Shown here: positions 1 to 8,167 of the stretch, in pieces
How the letters are laid out: every line of letters begins with the position of its first letter
How positions within the stretch are numbered: the stretch's first letter is position 1
DNA from: an uncultured Moheibacter sp.
GTDB taxonomy: Bacteria > Bacteroidota > Bacteroidia > Flavobacteriales > Weeksellaceae
Length of the DNA stretch: 21,536 nt
Reading direction: 5' to 3'
Assembly: GCA_937875605.1 (NCBI GenBank)
Contig: CALLXZ010000508.1
Span: forward strand, 1-21,536
Notes under the pieces: generated by a model
Database searches by the model: none
The model's input: only the letters and a program-made list of their open reading frames with translations
Told to the model about the DNA's origin: nothing
Made by a program: the position numbers and the translations under genes

Positions 1-35
1 TCTGAACCGGATTGGATAGTTTCTAGGAATGATAG

Positions 36-1898
36 TTAATCTTTCACAATTTTTTGCGTAAAGCTTGTTCCTTTGATCATCAACACATAAACTCCTTTCT
101 GTAAATGTCCGATGTTAATATAACTTTTGTTTGTTCCGATTTGGGATTCTACGACTTTTTTACCAACCATGTCATAGACCATAACCGTTTCAGGTTTTTT
201 GAAATCCATCATGATGTTCAATCGATCCGTTGTAGGATTTGGATATACTTGAGCAATTTTTCCGTTTAGAACGTCGCTCACACTCATTTCTTCACACTCA
301 TATTCTGGCATATTGTATCCGGTAGTTGTAAATTCTTCAGTCATCACGATGATGTCATCACATGTAAACCCGAATTGTCCAACCATATCCAAAGCAGCTT
401 GTCTTACTGCTATAGCAGCATTTTGCTGATTAGTACTTGAATTTGTCATAGCCAATCCTTCTAAAAACGCACGGTCTGTTTTTTCACGTCCGATTCTGTC
501 CCAGATTCTCATAAGAGAAGTTGCCCAAATCTGACCATCTGTATGGATTTGATGAACTAATCCACCAGGATAAGTAGCTGGATAATCCGTTCTTCTTCCT
601 GGCCAACATGGATTATGCCCATCCCATTTAAACACATAATCATAAGAAGCATCTGATGATTCTAATAATCCTAAACTACGTCCATAAGATTGCGCCCAGT
701 AATCACCACTTCCTTCACTCAATCCATTTACCTGAGACAAGCCTCCATTTGTCAACCAATCATGAATTCCATGCCCTAATTCATGTAAAATTACATCTGC
801 GTCTTCTCCATCATCTACACAACCTTCTCCAAATTTCAAAATTCCTCCTCCATAACTTGATTGATCTTGTCCACCCCAAGCATGAGGGTCAACTCGAACC
901 ACCCCATTGTTAAACCTTGATACACACTCAATACCCAAAGTTTCATTGATATATCTCAAATTATTATCGATATGCCAGTAGGTATTTACTGCTTCAAAAC
1001 CTTGTTCATTTCGGTTAAATAAAAATTCATTGCTTGCTTGTGTAAAAAGACCAGTTGAAGGTGCTTCTACATCTGCAATTTCAGCATAAGTTCCTTTTAA
1101 TCTATATACACCTCCTGAAAATTGCAATTCAGGAATCGTCACTAAAGATCTTGCCGCATCTAGGCTAGCATTCGTAGCATCGTTACCATCTACATATTGA
1201 CCACCATAAGGAACCCCAGCACGGGTAAGTGGATCTGGATTGAAAATATATCCGGATCCTGTTTCCATTACTACCGATTCTTCAGTTTTTACATCTTCTG
1301 ATTTTTTTTCATCAGGATCATTATGATCGTGGCTTGATGAGCAATGATGATGTTTTATGGATATATCCTTAACGCTGATAATATTACCGTTTTGGGCATC
1401 TACCATCGCCTCCCAATCTCCACTTGTATCAAATGAATTCAATACTACACGGTAAACCAATTTCGTTTCATCATTTTCTGTTTGTAAAACATATAGTTTG
1501 TTTTCTTCAAACATAATTTCTCCTTGCAGATTCAGTTGAGTTTTTGCTTTGTTCAAAGCTGTTTCAGCTGAAATAGCCGGAACTACTGAAATATTAGTTG
1601 CATTTTTCTGCAAACTTTCTGAGGTATGCGTTACTACTCCTTTGTTATTGAAATGTACAACAACTTCCGATTGAAATACCGGTACACCGGAAATCATCTG
1701 TTGAAAACGTAAAGTCTCTCCGGAAAATCCAACTCGACTAAATCTTAGATCTAAATTATGGTGCTGTTTAAGCCCCAATTCCTGTGTGTGGTCAGTTATC
1801 CATTTTCTTGCATTGCCTTCCAAAGATGATTGCTGAGCATTCAATCCTGAAAAAGCCAATGCAAAACAAATTGATAAAAATGTTAAATTTCGCTTCAT
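36..1898 (-). CDS. Secreted M36/M4-like zinc metallopeptidase with T9SS type A sorting domain
   Basis: This is a 620-residue exported protease precursor. Residues 1-21 form a signal peptide ending in Ala-Gln. Residues about 45-180 look like an FTP/PepSY propeptide of the kind that inhibits and chaperones thermolysin and fungalysin enzymes. A linker rich in His and acidic residues (about 183-207) follows. The zinc site is HELGH at 372-376, with Glu395 in a SEGSGD context as likely third ligand. The HTDGQIWA segment (452-459) matches the catalytic-His region of M36 enzymes, which favours fungalysin-like M36 over strict M4. Residues 550-620 are a T9SS type A sorting domain starting at YPNP and ending in a Lys-rich strand, so the protein is probably secreted or surface-anchored through the type IX system. 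The ATG at 1898 is followed directly by the signal peptide. The 54-bp gap to the divergent archaemetzincin gene shows only a weak -7-like sequence. Family is confident; substrate is unknown. Confidence 0.88.
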   Translation of the reverse strand: MKRNLTFLSICFALAFSGLNAQQSSLEGNARKWITDHTQELGLKQHHNLDLRFSRVGFSGETLRFQQMISGVPVFQSEVVVHFNNKGVVTHTSESLQKNATNISVVPAISAETALNKAKTQLNLQGEIMFEENKLYVLQTENDETKLVYRVVLNSFDTSGDWEAMVDAQNGNIISVKDISIKHHHCSSSHDHNDPDEKKSEDVKTEESVVMETGSGYIFNPDPLTRAGVPYGGQYVDGNDATNASLDAARSLVTIPELQFSGGVYRLKGTYAEIADVEAPSTGLFTQASNEFLFNRNEQGFEAVNTYWHIDNNLRYINETLGIECVSRFNNGVVRVDPHAWGGQDQSSYGGGILKFGEGCVDDGEDADVILHELGHGIHDWLTNGGLSQVNGLSEGSGDYWAQSYGRSLGLLESSDASYDYVFKWDGHNPCWPGRRTDYPATYPGGLVHQIHTDGQIWATSLMRIWDRIGREKTDRAFLEGLAMTNSSTNQQNAAIAVRQAALDMVGQFGFTCDDIIVMTEEFTTTGYNMPEYECEEMSVSDVLNGKIAQVYPNPTTDRLNIMMDFKKPETVMVYDMVGKKVVESQIGTNKSYINIGHLQKGVYVLMIKGTSFTQKIVKD

Positions 1899-1952
1899 AA
1901 ATTGTGTATTAAATAAGTTTAATGAATAATAAAACTAATGTAAAAATAATCT

Positions 1953-2567
1953 ATGAATTCTGCTAAATTAATTTTGTTAAGTCTTTTTTTTGTACTCTGC
2001 TTCCTATTTTGCTCAAGATCAAATCGTTCTACTGAAATAACGCTTGTATCCTTTGACCAATTCGATTCAGAAAAATTAGAATTTGTAGAACTTGTTTTTC
2101 GTGAAAAATTCAAATTTGACACTTTGATAATCATTCAAAACGAACTACCGTCCGAAGCATTTTATAAACCCGGAAGCCGTTATCGGGCTGATAAATTGAT
2201 CCACTATTTAAAAGAAAATTATGAAACGGATAAGGTAATAGGGTTGACGAATAAAGATATTTCTACAACCTTAGGCAAACACGAAGATTGGGGAATTATG
2301 GGTCTTGCTTATCGTCCGGGAAAATCTTGTGTGGTTTCTACTTTCAGAACTTTTCGGGGTGCTAAATCAGAAGATCATAAAAATGAACGTTTGAAAAAAG
2401 TTGTTTTTCATGAATTCGGACACACATTGGGACTACCGCACTGTAAAAGTTCAAAATCCTGCTTGATGCGGGATGCAAACGGCAAAGTTATAACAGTAGA
2501 CGAAACGGATGATTTCTGCACTAATTGTAAAAATAAAATCGAACCGTATTTACGAGATCCGAATTAG
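1953..2567 (+). CDS. Archaemetzincin family (M54) zinc metalloprotease, membrane-targeted
   Basis: This is a 204-residue protein whose zinc site is the metzincin motif HEFGHTLGLPH (residues 153-163, ligands His153, His157 and His163, base Glu154). The Cys-rich signature that defines archaemetzincins follows: Cys164, Cys170, Met172, Cys189 and Cys192, which should hold a second structural zinc. The spacing differs slightly from the textbook pattern: five residues rather than four between the first two Cys, and 16 rather than 17 between Met and the CxxC. Residues 1-20 are a hydrophobic leader with Cys16 and Cys20, so the protein is exported or membrane-anchored and may be a lipoprotein, although the lipobox is poor. 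Family members are aminopeptidase-like on small peptides; the physiological substrate here is unknown. The stop TAG at 2565-2567 overlaps the TAA of the convergent transporter gene. No -7 box is clear in the 54 bp upstream. Confidence 0.88.
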   Translation: MNSAKLILLSLFFVLCFLFCSRSNRSTEITLVSFDQFDSEKLEFVELVFREKFKFDTLIIIQNELPSEAFYKPGSRYRADKLIHYLKENYETDKVIGLTNKDISTTLGKHEDWGIMGLAYRPGKSCVVSTFRTFRGAKSEDHKNERLKKVVFHEFGHTLGLPHCKSSKSCLMRDANGKVITVDETDDFCTNCKNKIEPYLRDPN

Positions 2568-4042
2568 TTTCCTCCGGTTAATTTTTGATCAAAATCAATT
2601 CCTTGCGATTTCAAAATTCCCTTTACTCTCCACGCATAAAATGCCAAATATCCGAAACATAAAATTCCAACGATATAACTGAAATGAATTGTAGTTGCGT
2701 CGGCAATCATACCTTGAATCCAACTGATTATCCCTCCACCCATAATCATCATAATGAGGAATGAACTTCCCTGACTTGTATGTTTTCCCAATCCGGCAAC
2801 CGCCAAAGTGAAAATACATGGCCACAGTGTACTACAAAATAATCCCACACTTGTGAATGCGTAAACGCTGACCATCCCTGAAGTTGCCATTCCGATTCCT
2901 GTGGCGGTAATTCCTAAAATCGAGAAAATCAAAAGCATTTTCACAGGATTTCCCTGACTCATATAATCCGCTGCAATCAAAACCAATATAATAGCTGCAT
3001 AAATATAAAACGGCCCTAAATCATGTCCTGCAATGAAATTCACAAACAAGAAAACCCCAAATGCCAAATAAGGCGCAATCAATTTTACAATTTTTTCGGT
3101 GGATTTATTCAAATTAAATGCTTCGACAGCACCGGCCCAGCGACCAATCATCATGCTCGCCCAATAAAGAGAAATATAAGGCGCAACATCTTTGACAGAA
3201 AACCCTAGACTTTTCTCCATGTAAGCAGGCAAATTACTTGCCGTAGAAACTTCAACGCCAACATATATAAAAATTGCCAACATCCCCAAAACCAGCTGTG
3301 GATAATACAGTGCTGATTTCCTATAGGGTTGTTGAACTGCTTTCGTTACGTTATTTAATTCAGCACCAATTTCATCAACTTCATCAGTTGGCTCTTCGAT
3401 TTTTGGTCTATTTGGGACATTTGAAAATTTCAAAAATACTGCTACCAATAAAAATGCAAGTCCTAAACATAGATATGGAATTTTCACACTTTCGATACTC
3501 GCTGTAGTATTGGAGCTCGTTGTTGAACCGAAAATCGCAAAACTTACAATCAAAGGTCCGATAGTCGTTCCAAAATTATTAATTCCTCCCGCTAAAGTCA
3601 AGCGCTGTGAACCTGTTTTAGCTGGTCCCATGGCAATTGCCAAAGGATTGGCTACCGTTTGTTGTAGCGAAAATCCTAAACCTACTATGAACAAACCTGA
3701 AAGCATCAATGGAAATGATTGGGCATTTGCTGCAGGATAAAACAAAATGGTTCCCAATGCAGAGATTATCAATCCAATGATGAGTGAATTTTTGTAGCCT
3801 ATTTTGTTAATCAAATCTTTTCCAATTGCCAATGAAATAAGCATATAAATAATAGAGCCCACAGTATAAGCAACATAAAATGCAACAGCGACCAATTGAC
3901 TTTGTCCTTGTGTCAAATGAAACGCTTCCTTGAAAACCGGAATCAAAATATCATTACTCGCCGCAACAAAGCCCCAGAAAAAAAAGACTGTAATCAACGA
4001 TATAAACTGCCCCCATCGAGTACTATGAAATTCATTGCTCAT
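2564..4042 (-). CDS. Sugar MFS transporter, FucP/glucose-galactose (FHS) type
   Basis: This 492-residue inner-membrane protein has about 12 hydrophobic segments, split by a charged central loop at about residues 208-245, the usual major-facilitator layout. The first helix carries NDILIP (30-35), the fucose-galactose-glucose:H+ symporter signature whose Asp is a transport residue in FucP. Helix 4 carries the family's ANP motif (residues 121-140), and by eye Gln128 sits where FucP has its transport Glu, as in glucose/galactose-type members. The TLWPCIFTLA segment (405-414) is the conserved helix-10 region. The likely role is proton-coupled uptake of a hexose or amino sugar; the exact sugar cannot be read from sequence. 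It stands alone, with no sugar-catabolic neighbour in the window. Its 3' end overlaps the convergent archaemetzincin gene by 4 bp, leaving no room for a separate terminator between them. Confidence 0.88.
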   Translation of the reverse strand: MSNEFHSTRWGQFISLITVFFFWGFVAASNDILIPVFKEAFHLTQGQSQLVAVAFYVAYTVGSIIYMLISLAIGKDLINKIGYKNSLIIGLIISALGTILFYPAANAQSFPLMLSGLFIVGLGFSLQQTVANPLAIAMGPAKTGSQRLTLAGGINNFGTTIGPLIVSFAIFGSTTSSNTTASIESVKIPYLCLGLAFLLVAVFLKFSNVPNRPKIEEPTDEVDEIGAELNNVTKAVQQPYRKSALYYPQLVLGMLAIFIYVGVEVSTASNLPAYMEKSLGFSVKDVAPYISLYWASMMIGRWAGAVEAFNLNKSTEKIVKLIAPYLAFGVFLFVNFIAGHDLGPFYIYAAIILVLIAADYMSQGNPVKMLLIFSILGITATGIGMATSGMVSVYAFTSVGLFCSTLWPCIFTLAVAGLGKHTSQGSSFLIMMIMGGGIISWIQGMIADATTIHFSYIVGILCFGYLAFYAWRVKGILKSQGIDFDQKLTGGN

Positions 4043-4236
4043 ATTAAATTATTGTGTTAATTTTTAAAAACGTCGAAAAGTTAATTATTTTGCCGAATAA
4101 TTTGAAATTTAATTTGCTTAATTAGAATTAGTTTAAATTAGAATTATCTTAATTAATCTAACAAAAATCACAGAATCAGAGATGTTATATACTTGTGCAT
4201 GATGTATTTTTGTGAGTTAATTAAGGATTGATCATA
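4043..4236. promoter_or_regulatory. AT-rich divergent intergenic region with a -7 box for ccsBA
   Basis: This spacer lies between the leftward transporter gene and rightward ccsBA. On the plus strand, TATTTTTG at 4205-4212 is an exact TAnnTTTG -7 box, 25 bp before the ccsBA ATG. No TTG -33 element lies at the right distance. AAGGA at 4223-4227 is a possible Shine-Dalgarno, 9 nt before the ATG at 4237, and unusual for this window. An 11-base direct repeat, AATTAGAATTA, occurs at 4120-4130 and 4136-4146, a 16-bp step that could be an operator but may simply reflect base composition. I saw no good -7 box for the transporter. Confidence 0.55.
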
Positions 4237-7200
4237 ATGACGCGCATCGAAAAAATCTTCTTCTCTACACGAACCATGACGGTTCTTTTGTTCTTGTACG
4301 CAATTGCCATGGCCGTTGCAACTTTTATAGAGAATGACTACGACACTCCAACTGCAAAAACCTTGATATACGAAGCCAAATGGTTTGAAATCCTCATGCT
4401 TTGGTTAATTATTTTGTTCATCGGAAACATCAAACGTTACCGTCTTTTACGGAAGGATAAATGGCCGGTTTTGATTTTCCATTTGTCTTTTCTGTTTATT
4501 TTTATTGGTGGTGCCATCACGCGTTACATCAGTTTCGAAGGTCAAATGCCGATCCGCGAAGGTGAAACAACAAACGAAATCATTTCCGATCGCACCTATT
4601 TCAAATTGGAAATTAACGATAAGAGCCGAGCTTTACGATACGACAAAAATGCCTATATGATGTCGCATTTCAATGCCAAAGAAACCCCTTGGCCATTTAA
4701 AAGAACATTTGAACAAGATTATGGATTTGAAGACAAGGTTGTTACACTGAAAACCATTGACTACATTCCGTTGGCAAAAGATTCCATCCAAAAAACAAAT
4801 TCGGGTAAAAAAATGTTGGAAATCGTGACAATGGGACAAAACGGAAGAGAGAGTGAATTTATCGGAGAAGGAGAAATCAAGAACGTTTCCGGCACGATGG
4901 TCAGCTACAATAATCCGATGGAAGGTTCTGTGCAATTAATAGAGCAGGAAGGGAAATTACTCATCAATTCACCTTTTGAAGGTCAGTTTATGACCATGAC
5001 CGGACAAGAAAAAGGAATGGTAACGGATTCTGCTTTGTTAGCACAACAATCCGGAAAAATTGAAATCAACCAACCCCAACCTTTAAATTACCGCACACTT
5101 TACACGATCAACAATACTAATTTAATCATTCCTCAACCTGCTTTTCAAGGAAAAATTGTTTATTACAAAGGAGATAAAACCAATGCTATAGAAAAGGATC
5201 TGCCGGGCGCTGTTATCGTTGAACTAACTTCAGGCTCTGAAAAAGACACACTCACGATCATCGGAGGGCGAGGCATAACTTCTTTCAGTAAAAACACAAC
5301 GATCAACGGATTGGGCGTTTCAGTCGGATTTGGTTCGAAAATAATTCATACTCCTTTTTCGATTCGTTGTGACGACTTTATTCTAGATCGTTATCCTGGA
5401 TCTGCTAATCCATCTTCTTTTGAAAGCGAAATTACGGTAATTGACAAAGGCGAGGAAACACCGCATCATGTATACATGAACAATGTAATGGATTATCGTG
5501 GTTACCGCTTCTTTCAGGCGAGTTATTTTCCGGACGAAGGCGGAACCATTCTTTCTGTCAATGCAGACTGGTGGGGAACTAACGTTACTTACGTTGGCTA
5601 TTTCTTATTGTTTTTTGGACTTTTTGCCACGCTTTTTTGGAAGGGAACGCATTTCTGGAAATTGAACAAACAATTGACCGATTTACATAAAAAGGCACTT
5701 ATCATTCTTCCTTTTCTTTTGTTTTTCGGAACAACTTCGGCTCAGGATTCCATTAACTCCGAACATAATCATGACCATTCACAACATGAGAGAACATCGG
5801 ATACGATTCCGGGCCAACACAAAGAAGTCCAGCCATCGGCACAATTTGCACATCCCGACGAATTAGGAAAACAATTCAAAGTGGATGCGGTACATGCAGA
5901 AAAATTCGGACATCTTTTGGTGCAGGATTTTGAAGGACGTATCAAACCGATGAATACGCACACGCTTGAATTGCTCAGGAAAATTTATAAAAAAGATAAA
6001 TTTGAAGGATTTTCTTCTGATCAATGGTTTCTTTCGATGCAAATTGATCCTTCGTCTTGGGCAGGTGCACCACTGATTTATGTACAAAATTCCGGTGGAG
6101 ACAAATTAAGAGAAGAGACAAAAGTTATAGAAGGAACTATTGGTCTTAGAGGTGGTTATACTACTTATTTGAATTTAATTGATCCGGCAACAGGACAATA
6201 CATATTGGAAAAACAATACAATTCCGCATTCAGCAAACGTCCGGCAGACCGAACCAAATACGATGATGAAGTCATCAATTTAACTGAAAGATTCAATGTA
6301 TTTAACAACATCGTTTATAGTTATTACACAAAAATAATTCCCGTTAAAAATGATCCCGGTGAAACTTGGACTTCTTGGATTTACAGTACGGAAGAGAGTC
6401 CGATCGAAATTGAAAAAACAGCTTATGATTTTATCACCCGCTATTTTAACGATTTAAAATCAGGATTTCAAAATGGAAACTGGAGCAAAGCAGATCAATC
6501 TTTAAAAGCCATCACCGATTATCAGCACGAATGGGGGAAAAATGTAATCCCTTCCGATGCAAAAGTAAACTTGGAAGTATTCTACAATAAAATGAATATC
6601 TTTCTATGGCTGATGATTGTTTATAGTATGCTTGGATCTATAATTATCATTCTTTCGTTTATCGAAGTTTTAAATCAATCCACTCGATTTGGAAAACTGA
6701 TTCATAAAATTACTGTCTTTTTCTTAGCACTTCTCCTGACTGCTTTTATCATCCATCTGATAGGTTTAGGAATCCGATGGTATCTTTCAGGGCACGCTCC
6801 ATGGAGCAATGGATATGAAGCAATCATTTTTATTTCATCTATTGGCGTTTTATCCGGATTGATTTTATACCGTAACCGCAACGCATTCATTCCTGCAGCA
6901 GGAGCTATAGTGGCTATGATCATGATGGGATTTGCTCATGGAGGCGGATTGTTAGACCCGCAGATTTCCCCATTGGTTCCAGTCTTAAAATCCTATTGGC
7001 TCATGGTTCACGTAGGAATTATCACTTCCAGTTATGGATTTTTCGGACTTTCCGCTGTAATTGGAGTGATCGCTTTGATCTTACTTTGTTTCAAACCAAC
7101 CCCTAAAATCAAACGTTCGATTCAAGAAATCACCATCGTCAGCGAAATGGCAAATACCATTGGTTTGTTTGCATTGACTATCGGAACATTTTTAGGCGGA

Positions 7201-7542
7201 ATGTGGGCCAATGAAAGTTGGGGGCGTTACTGGAGCTGGGATCCAAAAGAAACTTGGGCATTTATTTCTGTGATTGTGTATGCAATTGTCCTACACCTTC
7301 GTTTGGTTCCGGGATTACGTGGAAAGTGGGCATTTAACGTGGCGAGTATGTGGGCGGTTTGGTCCATCATCATGACCTATTTCGGGGTGAATTATTACCT
7401 ATCCGGATTACATTCTTACGCCGCTGGCGATCCGATTCCGATTCCGAATTGGATTTACGCCACAGCAGTTTCCATGTTGATTTTGTCGATAATTTCGTAC
7501 ATTAGAAATCAGAAATTTAATTCAAAAAAGAAAGCAAAATGA
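4237..7542 (+). CDS. ccsBA: Fused cytochrome c biogenesis protein CcsBA (System II haem exporter/synthetase)
   Basis: This large inner-membrane protein of 1101 residues fuses the ResB/CcsB and ResC/CcsA halves. It should export haem to the periplasm and attach it to CXXCH apocytochromes. The N-terminal half has membrane segments near 12-30, 50-65 and 77-95, a long periplasmic domain (about 100-450), another segment at about 460-478 and a hydrophobic stretch at about 487-502. A His-rich periplasmic linker (510-517) leads into a second soluble domain (about 540-785). The C-terminal half is CcsA, with the tryptophan-rich WWD haem-binding motif at 990-1007. Candidate haem-ligand histidines are His82 and His1030 (membrane) and His925 and His1069 (periplasmic), matched by position to the known CcsBA scheme. 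I chose ATG 4237 over TTG 4228 because the former has AAGGA 9 nt upstream. The 3' end overlaps the next gene by ATGA. No cytochrome or nrf gene is adjacent. Confidence 0.93.
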   Translation: MTRIEKIFFSTRTMTVLLFLYAIAMAVATFIENDYDTPTAKTLIYEAKWFEILMLWLIILFIGNIKRYRLLRKDKWPVLIFHLSFLFIFIGGAITRYISFEGQMPIREGETTNEIISDRTYFKLEINDKSRALRYDKNAYMMSHFNAKETPWPFKRTFEQDYGFEDKVVTLKTIDYIPLAKDSIQKTNSGKKMLEIVTMGQNGRESEFIGEGEIKNVSGTMVSYNNPMEGSVQLIEQEGKLLINSPFEGQFMTMTGQEKGMVTDSALLAQQSGKIEINQPQPLNYRTLYTINNTNLIIPQPAFQGKIVYYKGDKTNAIEKDLPGAVIVELTSGSEKDTLTIIGGRGITSFSKNTTINGLGVSVGFGSKIIHTPFSIRCDDFILDRYPGSANPSSFESEITVIDKGEETPHHVYMNNVMDYRGYRFFQASYFPDEGGTILSVNADWWGTNVTYVGYFLLFFGLFATLFWKGTHFWKLNKQLTDLHKKALIILPFLLFFGTTSAQDSINSEHNHDHSQHERTSDTIPGQHKEVQPSAQFAHPDELGKQFKVDAVHAEKFGHLLVQDFEGRIKPMNTHTLELLRKIYKKDKFEGFSSDQWFLSMQIDPSSWAGAPLIYVQNSGGDKLREETKVIEGTIGLRGGYTTYLNLIDPATGQYILEKQYNSAFSKRPADRTKYDDEVINLTERFNVFNNIVYSYYTKIIPVKNDPGETWTSWIYSTEESPIEIEKTAYDFITRYFNDLKSGFQNGNWSKADQSLKAITDYQHEWGKNVIPSDAKVNLEVFYNKMNIFLWLMIVYSMLGSIIIILSFIEVLNQSTRFGKLIHKITVFFLALLLTAFIIHLIGLGIRWYLSGHAPWSNGYEAIIFISSIGVLSGLILYRNRNAFIPAAGAIVAMIMMGFAHGGGLLDPQISPLVPVLKSYWLMVHVGIITSSYGFFGLSAVIGVIALILLCFKPTPKIKRSIQEITIVSEMANTIGLFALTIGTFLGGMWANESWGRYWSWDPKETWAFISVIVYAIVLHLRLVPGLRGKWAFNVASMWAVWSIIMTYFGVNYYLSGLHSYAAGDPIPIPNWIYATAVSMLILSIISYIRNQKFNSKKKAK

Positions 7543-8090
7543 AAAGGTTAAGTTTAATTGCTTTGCTAATTTTCTTCACAAATTGCAATGCTCAAAATAA
7601 TAAAAAAATGAACACAATTTACGACTATAAAGTAGAGGACATCAGCGGAAACGAATTTGATTTTGCTGATCTAAAGGGTAAGAAAATATTAATTGTAAAT
7701 ACTGCTTCTAAATGTGGATTTACGCCACAGTTTGACGGTTTGGAAGAATTATATCAGAAATACAAAGACCAAAATTTCGTAATCGTAGGATTTCCGTCCA
7801 ATGATTTTGGTGAACAAGACCCGGGAAGCAATGAAGAAATTGCAGAATTCTGTAAAATCAACTACGGCGTAACTTTCCCTATGATGAGTAAAGTCTCCGT
7901 AAAAGGTGACAGCATCGCTCCTATTTATCAGTTTTTGACTCAGAAAGAATTGAACGGAAAGAAAAGCTCTTCTGTAAAATGGAACTTTCAGAAATACATC
8001 ATAAACGAAGATGGAACGCTTCAAGATTATTTCTATTCCATCACTACTCCGGATAGTAAGAAAATTACAAAGTGGATTGAGAAGAATTAA
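7539..8090 (+). CDS. Exported glutathione peroxidase-family thiol peroxidase
   Basis: This 183-residue protein is of the GPx fold, probably reducing peroxides with thioredoxin-like donors rather than glutathione. Residues 1-19 are a signal sequence ending CNAQ; Cys16 could be lipidated or cleavage could follow Gln19, but either way the enzyme lies outside the cytoplasm. The peroxidatic Cys is Cys59 in NTASKCGFT, encoded by TGT, so this is not a selenoprotein. Trp138-Asn139 of the WNF motif complete two more tetrad positions. The tetrad Gln normally in FPxNQF is Asp89 here (FPSNDF). Cys95 in EFCKINYG fits the resolving Cys of two-Cys, thioredoxin-dependent members. The gene starts inside the last codons of ccsBA (ATGA overlap), implying co-transcription and coupled translation. 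This suggests, by inference, a link to periplasmic redox or cytochrome assembly. Confidence 0.9.
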   Translation: MKRLSLIALLIFFTNCNAQNNKKMNTIYDYKVEDISGNEFDFADLKGKKILIVNTASKCGFTPQFDGLEELYQKYKDQNFVIVGFPSNDFGEQDPGSNEEIAEFCKINYGVTFPMMSKVSVKGDSIAPIYQFLTQKELNGKKSSSVKWNFQKYIINEDGTLQDYFYSITTPDSKKITKWIEKN

Positions 8091-8091
8091 T

Positions 8092-8153
8092 GATGCGTGG
8101 TGTTCGATGATGGATGTTGATAACAACACCTCCATCAAACATCTGACATCCAA
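8092..8153. repeat. Inverted array of 7-bp GATGnnn / CATCnnn units forming a hairpin
   Basis: The spacer between the peroxidase gene and bshB1 is built of heptads. Four GATG-type units sit at 8092-8098, 8099-8105 (GGTG variant), 8106-8112 and 8113-8119. A 13-bp centre follows, then three CATC-type units at 8133-8139, 8140-8146 and 8147-8153. The halves can pair: TGATGG (8108-8113) with CCATCA (8132-8137), and TGTTG (8115-8119) with CAACA (8124-8128) around an ATAA loop. An alternative stem joins GGTGTT (8099-8104) to AACACC (8125-8130). No T-tract follows, so it is not a standard terminator. It may be a dispersed intergenic repeat or an RNA-stability structure within a gpx-bshB1 transcript. 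Confidence 0.6.
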
Positions 8154-8167
8154 CCAATAGTTGTCAT

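Noticed and set aside
656..913. Plus-strand open frame opposite the M36-like protease gene
   Set aside because: It is antisense to the zinc-site region, rich in His and Leu from reverse-complement bias, and resembles no family.
4228..4236. TTG start for ccsBA three codons upstream
   Set aside because: The ATG at 4237 has a properly spaced AAGGA, whereas that AAGGA would directly abut the TTG.
7707..7720. Selenocysteine at the active site of the GPx-like protein
   Set aside because: The peroxidatic residue is encoded by TGT (Cys); there is no in-frame TGA and no need for a SECIS element.
8092..8153. Heptad array considered as a CRISPR or tandem minisatellite
   Set aside because: Units are only 7 bp, degenerate and inverted around a centre, with no spacers and no cas genes, so CRISPR is excluded.
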